Shown: piece by piece, positions 58,769 to 64,000 of the stretch
Layout: every line of letters starts with the position of its first letter
Numbering within the stretch: the first letter of the stretch is position 1
Origin: JAJFUV01 sp964384215
Lineage (GTDB): Bacteria > Acidobacteriota > Terriglobia > Bryobacterales > Bryobacteraceae
Reading direction: 5' to 3'
DNA: 64,000 bases
Assembly: GCA_964384215.1 (NCBI GenBank)
Contig: CAYLLB010000024.1
Span: 17,051-81,050, forward strand
The notes under the pieces: model-generated
Database searches by the model: none
Told to the model about the DNA's origin: nothing
The model's input: the letters and a program-made list of their open reading frames with translations, nothing else
Position numbers and translations under genes: made by a program

Positions 58769-61377
58769 TTCACCCTTGGCGGGTGGCCCTTTTCAGTCAG
58801 GCGCAGCTTCAAGCCGTCCCTCTTCGCCGGGGGAACCAGCGGCTCCCACGTGCGGATCGCGGCGGTTTTCGCTACCGCCGACGCAGCCGCGAAACGCAGC
58901 GTCACGATTTGCTGCGGCCGAATCTTGAAGGTGCTCCGATCTCCGGACGGCAGGGGGCGCGCCTTCTCGCCCATCATATTGGTGATGCGCGCGTCGCTGT
59001 GCGGCAGTTTCAGCTCCACCCAGGCTTCACCCTCCACACCGGCCCATTCCGCCAGGCGAACTTCGATGTCCGAATCCACGCGGCGCACGGCTTCCACGAT
59101 CACGTTCGGACTGGTTTCGAGGAAGCTCTCCGCCTGCCCCGCCTGGGCGCCGGTGCGCGCCAAGACGCCCTCGTTGAACTCCCACGCGCGGCGCGGGATG
59201 GCGGCATCGCGCCAGTGGCCCGCATGCGGGATGAAGGCGTACTGGAAGCGCTGGCGGCCGTGGCCGAGCATGATTTCATTGGGCAGTACGCGATACGACT
59301 TCTGCGCGTTCATCAAGCCGAGCGTGATGGTATCGGGATTGAACTCGTGGCAAGTCAGGCCGCGATCGAGCAGCGCTACTCCGGAGCCGTCCGCAAAACG
59401 GTAGTCCGACCATCGCACGGCGGGCATCATAGCTTCGGAATAGCCGTACTGGCGGTGGTCCGCCTGCAAATAATAGTCGATAGGCGGCGTGGGCCGGCGC
59501 GGATCGAGCGTAGCGAAGCCGTAAGGGATGCCGCGGGTCCGCTCCACCACTTGACCAGCGAGGGGAAAGTCCACCGTCACAAGCACGTCGCTGCCCTGCC
59601 AATCCAGCACCGTTTCGAAATCGACGCGCGGGTAATCCTTGTAGAGGATGATGTCGCGCACCAGCTTCGATCCGCCGTAGAAATCAGACGTGGCGCGAAT
59701 CAGGGTGAACAGCGGCCCTGTGGATACTTCGATTCTCGGTTTTTCAGAGGACGACGTTGCGACGAGCTTTCGCCCCGGCCGGGCTACCATGTAGTCCCCG
59801 GGCGTGTTGACCTTACCCGCCACGCTTTCCACCATGAGGACATTCGCCGGCCCTCCGAGGACTTCCCTGCCCGTCTCCTTCGATTTCAAGCTCACCAGCG
59901 CGCCCGTGGCGGAGTCGATGCGCACAAGGTAGTGCGTGGTCTCAAAGGCTTCGGCTGGAGGCACAGTCGTCGAAGCCGGTACCGCGCCCTTGGCAAGCGC
60001 CAGCGGCTGAATGCCGGCCGGTGGAAGTTCCGGACGGCAGATGGCCTCCCCACTTCCAAGCATCTGGCAGGTTGCGCCCACCGGACGCTTACCCTCGGGC
60101 AGGCTCACACGCACCGGATCGTCGCGCCGCCAGTTGAGCGGGTTGGCGAGAATGATGCCGGAGCCTTTGCCTCCCAGCTTCGCCAGCGCGCGATCAAGCG
60201 ATTCGCCGGCCTGCTTGTCCACGGAACCGAAACGGTCGAAGGCGTCCCAATGGTTCGGATCCTTGAAGACCATACCGACGGCGGCGCCCCATAGCGTGTT
60301 GCGGTCCATGTTCAGGAGCATCTGCACCCACGAGTTGTAAAAGTCCTGCGAGGGATACGCGGTTCTGCGCTTCAAGCTAGCCGCCGTGGAGAACAGTTCC
60401 GCGGCCGCCAGCAGTTGCTCGGAGTGGCGGTACGCCTGCTTCACTTGCGGCATGTTGATCCAGAATGCGTTCCAACTCTGGGCGGTGTCGCCGCCGTACT
60501 CGGGCAAGACGGTCTTGCCGGACTTGATCTCGGCCCGTAGCGCGTCCACATAGTTGCTCGGAATGCTGAACTGGAAGTTGATGCCCGGATAGCGCGTCTT
60601 CCAGCCGGCGAGGAATTCGCTTGGGAAGGACTCCCGCAGTGGCGGGAGGCTGTAGTCCTGGGCGCCTACAAGTGTCAGCACGCTGCTCGCGGAGGCGGAA
60701 TACTTGCGTTTCAGCTCAACTCGCTCGGCGACGTCAGCGTAGTCCTTATCCGTGAACGGCTTCTCGGCGACGAAGATGGGGCGCATCTCGGCGTAGCGAA
60801 TGTCGGTCACAGCGAGTTGCCTGGTTCCGTCCGGCGCCACCCACCAGAACGCGTTCTTGTGGGTCGGATTGTTACGGCAGAAGAAGAGCGCGTCCATGCC
60901 CAGCCCCGCCACCACTTGCGGCAATTGCCGGTGCGCTCCGACGATGTCGATCATCCAGCAGTGGCGTGGACGGAAGCCGAAGACTTGCTGGTACCAGTCA
61001 AGCCCCAGCACACCCATGCGCACCAGCGCCTCGCCGCCCGAAAGGCTGATGGTGGGTTCCAAGAAGAATCCGTTCGAAAACTCGACACGCCCTTCCTGGA
61101 TGCGTTGTTTCAATTCGCCCACGCGCTCTGGCGCGACTCTCATGAACGACATCACGTTGGGGACTTCCGAAAACGCAAAGCGATACTCGGGGTCCTTGGC
61201 AACCCGGTCCAGGTGGGCCAGGTAGTTGTTCACCGTGTAGTTCAGTTCGGTGTCCATGTCGACCAGCCACCCGCCGATCGTGCCGTGGGTGTTTGGGACA
61301 GCGTAAACCGTGACCTGGTCCGCGGCGAGAGCCGCGGTGGCCCAGAAAACAAGTAGGATCGCTGAACGGAGCTTCAT
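58765..61377 (-). CDS. Secreted GH38 alpha-mannosidase-like protein, metal site altered
   Basis: The 870-residue product has a signal peptide (MKLRSAILLVFWATAALAADQ). The N-terminal alpha/beta domain follows the GH38 pattern: VPNTHGTIGGW at residues 27-37 stands where GH38 has HxHxDxGW, and CWMIDIVGAHRQLP keeps the nucleophile Asp. A helical part (SWVQMLLNMDRNTLWGAAVG) and a long beta-sandwich C-terminus follow. The Asp zinc ligand of HxD reads T33 here, and the HTxGA-type His further on reads RNTLWGA, so zinc binding is doubtful. The start at 61377 sets the signal peptide at the N-terminus; four codons upstream is another ATG. It was left intact by the adjacent IS. Confidence 0.78.
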   Translation of the reverse strand: MKLRSAILLVFWATAALAADQVTVYAVPNTHGTIGGWLVDMDTELNYTVNNYLAHLDRVAKDPEYRFAFSEVPNVMSFMRVAPERVGELKQRIQEGRVEFSNGFFLEPTISLSGGEALVRMGVLGLDWYQQVFGFRPRHCWMIDIVGAHRQLPQVVAGLGMDALFFCRNNPTHKNAFWWVAPDGTRQLAVTDIRYAEMRPIFVAEKPFTDKDYADVAERVELKRKYSASASSVLTLVGAQDYSLPPLRESFPSEFLAGWKTRYPGINFQFSIPSNYVDALRAEIKSGKTVLPEYGGDTAQSWNAFWINMPQVKQAYRHSEQLLAAAELFSTAASLKRRTAYPSQDFYNSWVQMLLNMDRNTLWGAAVGMVFKDPNHWDAFDRFGSVDKQAGESLDRALAKLGGKGSGIILANPLNWRRDDPVRVSLPEGKRPVGATCQMLGSGEAICRPELPPAGIQPLALAKGAVPASTTVPPAEAFETTHYLVRIDSATGALVSLKSKETGREVLGGPANVLMVESVAGKVNTPGDYMVARPGRKLVATSSSEKPRIEVSTGPLFTLIRATSDFYGGSKLVRDIILYKDYPRVDFETVLDWQGSDVLVTVDFPLAGQVVERTRGIPYGFATLDPRRPTPPIDYYLQADHRQYGYSEAMMPAVRWSDYRFADGSGVALLDRGLTCHEFNPDTITLGLMNAQKSYRVLPNEIMLGHGRQRFQYAFIPHAGHWRDAAIPRRAWEFNEGVLARTGAQAGQAESFLETSPNVIVEAVRRVDSDIEVRLAEWAGVEGEAWVELKLPHSDARITNMMGEKARPLPSGDRSTFKIRPQQIVTLRFAAASAVAKTAAIRTWEPLVPPAKRDGLKLRLTEKGHPPRVN

Positions 61378-61427
61378 AGGAACTAACATTGTATGGCACG
61401 ATAGTCACTGCCGGATTAGGTTAAACT

Positions 61428-62777
61428 ATGCGTACCCAACACGGACTCACTGTCTCTTTTTTTGTGGCGACCATCGCGGCCTTCGCGCAAGGCAATGTCC
61501 CTTCAGGCCAAGCGATCGCGGAAGTCGCCTCGGGAAAGCGCGCCACAGCCAATGCCGCATGGTGGGGATTCTCGAAGACCGACTCGACCGCCGCCCTGCA
61601 GGCTGCCATCGACTCCGGCGCCAAGACGGTCCTGGTGCCCTTCATGGGCGACGCGTGGATCGTGCGGCCCATCAAGCTGCGCGGCAACCTGGAACTGGTG
61701 TTCGAGCCGGGAGTGCTGGTGCGGGCCAAACGGGGCGAATTCCAGGGCGGAGGGGACAGCCTGTTTACCGCCGTGGATGTGGAGAACCTCACCATACGCG
61801 GCTACGGGGCCACTCTGCGCATGTGGAAGAGCGATTACCAGAAGCCGCCCTACAAGAAGGCCGAGTGGCGCATGGGCATCGCCATTCGCGGCTGCCGGAA
61901 CGTTCTGATTGAGGGTGTGCGCGTCGAGTCGAGCGGCGGCGACGGCTTCTATGTGGACGGCGGCGGCACTCGCAAGTACAGCGAGAACGTCACCATCCGC
62001 AATGCCGTGGCGCACGACAACCACCGCCAGGGAATCAGCGTGATCAGTGCGCAGAACCTGCTGGTGGAGAACTGCACATTTTCGGGCACCGACGGCACCC
62101 CGCCCGAGGCCGGCATCGACCTCGAAGTCGACACGCCGGACCAGCGCTTCGTGAATTGCGTCATCCGCAATTGCGTCTTTGAAAACAATTCCGGCCATGC
62201 CATGCTGATCTACCTGAAGCCCCTGGACCACACATCGGCTCCGGTTTCGATCCGGTTCGAGAACTGCCACGCACGCATGGGCACCGCCGGAATGAAACCG
62301 GAGGATTTCAAGGACATCACGCAGCGCGGTTGGGCGGGCATGGCGGTGGGTACTGCCAAGGATGACGGCCCGCAGGGCTTGATCGAGTTCATCAACTGCA
62401 CCAGCGAGAACACGGGCAAGGAAGGCGTGCGCATCTTCGACAAATCGTCCACCGGCGTGAAGGTGCGCTTCGTGGACTGCAGTTGGAGCAATCCATGGGT
62501 TTCGGCACACCGCAACGCCACGGAGCCGCGCGTGCCAATCCTGATCCAGCAACGCCGCCGCGAAGTGACCGCGCGGCCCGGCGGAATCGAATTCGTCAAC
62601 TGCTACGTGTACGACGACGTGCCCCGAGCGGCGGTGTTCTATGACGACGACTCCGGCGCGTTGCCGCTTTCGGAAATCCACGGCACCATCACCGTGCGCA
62701 ACCCGCGGGGTACCCGTGCACGCCTGGGCACTCAGACCACCAACGTGGACCTCAAGCTGGTGGAAGCGCCAAAGTAG
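61428..62777 (+). CDS. Secreted right-handed beta-helix protein (pectate-lyase fold)
   Basis: The 449-residue product has a signal peptide (GLTVSFFVATIAAFAQ). DSTAALQAAIDSGAKTVLVP is the typical start of beta-helix polysaccharide-active proteins. The following rungs recur every 22-25 residues, for example LTIRGYGATLRMWKSDY, VLIEGVRVESSGGDGFYV, VTIRNAVAHDNHRQGISV, LLVENCTFSGTDGTPPEAGI and IRFENCHARMGTAG. It may be a lyase, hydrolase or epimerase acting on a polysaccharide; the catalytic residues cannot be assigned. Divergent from the GH38-like gene with 50 bases between the starts. Confidence 0.82.
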   Translation: MRTQHGLTVSFFVATIAAFAQGNVPSGQAIAEVASGKRATANAAWWGFSKTDSTAALQAAIDSGAKTVLVPFMGDAWIVRPIKLRGNLELVFEPGVLVRAKRGEFQGGGDSLFTAVDVENLTIRGYGATLRMWKSDYQKPPYKKAEWRMGIAIRGCRNVLIEGVRVESSGGDGFYVDGGGTRKYSENVTIRNAVAHDNHRQGISVISAQNLLVENCTFSGTDGTPPEAGIDLEVDTPDQRFVNCVIRNCVFENNSGHAMLIYLKPLDHTSAPVSIRFENCHARMGTAGMKPEDFKDITQRGWAGMAVGTAKDDGPQGLIEFINCTSENTGKEGVRIFDKSSTGVKVRFVDCSWSNPWVSAHRNATEPRVPILIQQRRREVTARPGGIEFVNCYVYDDVPRAAVFYDDDSGALPLSEIHGTITVRNPRGTRARLGTQTTNVDLKLVEAPK

Positions 62778-62836
62778 CCTCAAAATACCTGAACGCTCTA
62801 CGCGGTTCCCCGGTCTTACCTAATGTAAGGCGATGC

Positions 62837-62894
62837 GGTTCGATTAGAGAACCTGGGTAAGCATCGAGGGCGAGCGGGCTTTCTTGGCTCGCCC
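62837..62894. repeat. Two adjacent short hairpins
   Basis: GGTTC-N7-GAACC at 62837-62853 and GGGCGAGC-N11-GCTCGCCC at 62868-62894 are both perfectly paired. They follow the beta-helix gene by 60 bases and precede the toxin remnant. No T-run follows either, so they are not convincing intrinsic terminators. Confidence 0.4.
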
Positions 62895-62908
62895 CGCCGT
62901 GTGTGGTG

Positions 62909-63019
62909 CCATTGAAAAACATCTGCGATGAGACCAGGATCTTTGATGTAAAGGACCAGCGCGTTGAGGTTCTCACGATCGTCGCCAAGTCTCAGGTTAC
63001 ATGGTGGCTCGCCGAATGA
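62909..63019 (+). pseudogene. Probable RelE/ParE-type toxin remnant (C-terminal part)
   Basis: The frame ending in TGA at 63017-63019 reads PLKNICDETRIFDVKDQRVE and continues VLTIVAKSQVTWWLAE. This resembles the last third of RelE/ParE-like toxins, in which a (F)RVFYDV strand is followed by a VEVLAI strand. No start codon with a plausible N-terminal half precedes it: the same frame meets a stop near 62860. It lies 11 bases before the antitoxin gene, the position a toxin partner could occupy. Short length makes this tentative. Confidence 0.4.
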
Positions 63020-63030
63020 GGGGAAGCACA

Positions 63031-63294
63031 ATGAAGACAGCAGCACTGTCCGAAGTCAAAGACGATCTTTCCCGGTTTCTAAGACTCGCCGAGCATGAGC
63101 AGGTTCTCATCACCCGGCATGGCAAGCCGGCTGGAATCCTGATCGGATTCAAAACCGAAGACGATTGGTTCGACTATAGGCTGGAGCATGTCGAGCGATT
63201 CCTGCGGCGAGTGGCTGCAGCGCGCCGCAGCCTTCGGGCGGGATTGGGCGTGGCGATGGAAGACCTCGACGATGCCCTCCGCATGACACCCTAA
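63031..63294 (+). CDS. Phd/YefM-family antitoxin
   Basis: The 87-residue product starts MKTAALSEVKDDLSRFLRLA and continues VLITRHGKPAGILIGF, the DNA-binding N-terminal fold of Phd/YefM antitoxins. The C-terminal part (DDWFDYRLEHVERFLRRVAA) would wrap a toxin. The ATG at 63031 is preceded by GAGGGGAAG; an upstream ATG at 63001 would add ten residues without family match. No intact toxin gene follows in the next 700 bases; a fragment precedes it. Confidence 0.85.
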   Translation: MKTAALSEVKDDLSRFLRLAEHEQVLITRHGKPAGILIGFKTEDDWFDYRLEHVERFLRRVAAARRSLRAGLGVAMEDLDDALRMTP

Positions 63295-63382
63295 GCCCTG
63301 CCGGGTGAACCACCTACGCTTGGGTCGTTACCTTAGCCCTAAAGTTTCCACTCCCCCTGCCGATCTTTGAGTGAGAAGTCTT

Positions 63383-63847
63383 ATGGCTGCATTTCTTTGG
63401 ATCGGTCTGCCACTGTTTATCGCCGCCGGAAGCGCGCTGCTCGCCTTTTACATCATGCAGGCGCGGATGGAGGTCGTGTTGGCCCAGGAAAGGGAACAGT
63501 CCGCTCACACGCGCGCCGAACTGGCCTCCCAGGAAAAGAGGATCGAAGACAAAGTGACGGCGGCGCGAGAGGAGGCCGAGCACCGGGCCCTGCAGAACTT
63601 CCTGGGCGAATTCCGGGTGGAAGAACGGCATTACCTGAAAGAAAGTAAGTCCTTATTTTTAAATAAGAAATCGATGGTTCTCCAGGAGCGGCTCTACTTC
63701 CGCAACATCCCGCTGTCGAACTGGGTGGAACACGAAATGGTGGTGGAAGAGGGTAGCGACATACGGCAATTGAGCAACGCCTGCTCAGTCTTCACGGCCA
63801 AGGCGCTCCCTCCCGGAGGACCTTCCAAGGTGCGGGGAGCGGCGTGA
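63383..63847 (+). CDS. Membrane-anchored coiled-coil protein of unknown function
   Basis: The 154-residue product has one N-terminal helix (FLWIGLPLFIAAGSALLAFYIM) followed by a charged coiled coil (residues about 30-75: EREQSAHTRAELASQEKRIE) and a compact C-terminal domain with ERHYLKESKSLFLNKKSMVL and YFRNIPLSNWVEHE. I do not recognise the family. The ATG at 63383 is chosen over the GTG four codons upstream. Neighbours give no hint of function. Confidence 0.7.
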   Translation: MAAFLWIGLPLFIAAGSALLAFYIMQARMEVVLAQEREQSAHTRAELASQEKRIEDKVTAAREEAEHRALQNFLGEFRVEERHYLKESKSLFLNKKSMVLQERLYFRNIPLSNWVEHEMVVEEGSDIRQLSNACSVFTAKALPPGGPSKVRGAA

Positions 63848-64000
63848 CTAGCGGGCTATGCAGACTATGTGTTTGCCAGCCCGCCCGACCCGAGAGATAA
63901 TGGGACTTGGGGTCACCTCCTCCTCGACGGGTGAATAGCACCACAGTTCGCCCGGGAGACTCTTTGTGAAGCGGCCAGGATCCGACGAAACATTACGCTG
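63848..64000. other. Right edge without recognisable gene
   Basis: I see no coding region in the last 153 bases. A 7-bp inverted repeat with a 20-base loop (GCGGGCT at 63851, AGCCCGC ending at 63884) may be a weak terminator for the preceding gene. Confidence 0.3.

Noticed and set aside
62831..62860. A tRNA-like T-arm (GGTTCGATTAGAGAACC)
   Set aside because: No anticodon arm, acceptor stem or CCA context can be formed around it, and the TTCGATT segment does not sit in the loop as in a tRNA.
62752..63046. Two short minus-strand frames opposite the toxin remnant and antitoxin start
   Set aside because: They lack ribosome binding sites, resemble no family and are antisense to the better-supported antitoxin and fragment.
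1..64000. CRISPR arrays, rRNA or tRNA genes and integrase-type attachment sites
   Set aside because: I saw no regularly spaced repeats, no rRNA-like sequence, no tRNA cloverleaf and no integrase gene.

Overview
The window is a 64 kb piece of a high-GC Gram-negative chromosome. Gene content points to the phylum Acidobacteriota, probably a Solibacter/Bryobacter-type lineage. The reasons are LpxB and a type VI secretion system (outer membrane), several Tat-exported glycan enzymes, c-type-heme sensing, and a housekeeping block ispE-prs-rplY-pth-rpsF-rpsR-rplI. This placement is inferred from protein character only; there is no rRNA or tRNA here.

Layout. (1) 1-9.4 kb, housekeeping: the C-terminal part of MutS, AnmK, HemB, acylphosphatase, Apt, IspE, Prs, ribosomal proteins L25, S6, S18 and L9, and Pth. 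Most genes on the + strand overlap by ATGA or sit a few bases apart. (2) 9.4-18.5 kb: an SDR oxidoreductase and a HEAT/SEC-C protein, then a redox and signalling block. That block is a membrane-anchored GcvH-like protein, a four-cluster ferredoxin, an NrfD/HybB membrane subunit, a heme-motif histidine kinase and an NtrC-type regulator. Two perfectly spaced sigma-54 promoters and several inverted repeats with 7-base spacers lie upstream of its first two genes. An archaemetzincin follows. (3) 18.5-24 kb: a URO-D family protein, a secreted isoaspartyl methyltransferase, a Tat-type sulfatase and a Tat-type glycosidase-like protein. (4) 24-39.4 kb, minus strand: a type VI secretion operon in the order tssB-tssC-hcp-tagJ-tssA-tssE-tssF-tssG-tssH-vgrG, followed by a HEAT-repeat gene and a DUF697-like gene. 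A strong sigma-70 type promoter precedes tssB. The membrane-complex genes tssJ, tssK, tssL and tssM and a PAAR gene are absent from the window. (5) 39.4-42.1 kb: two divergent multi-pass glycosyltransferases. (6) 42.2-46.9 kb: lpdA-lipB-E2 of a 2-oxoacid dehydrogenase, divergent from a POTRA-only protein. (7) 46.9-57.1 kb: a cation/proton antiporter, a sialidase, an esterase, an APC permease, TruA, a split chromate transporter, LpxB, and an M1-peptidase-like protein that has lost all its zinc ligands. (8) 57.2-58.8 kb: a complete but decayed IS1380-type element with 17-bp terminal inverted repeats and a TTAG target duplication. (9) 58.8-64 kb: a GH38-like protein, a secreted beta-helix protein, a Phd antitoxin with an apparent toxin remnant, and a membrane coiled-coil protein.

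The most interesting parts are the sigma-54-controlled redox/heme-sensor block with its odd H-protein, the T6SS operon that lacks a membrane complex and carries a translationally coupled HEAT gene after vgrG, and the inactivated M1 peptidase scaffold fused to TPRs.
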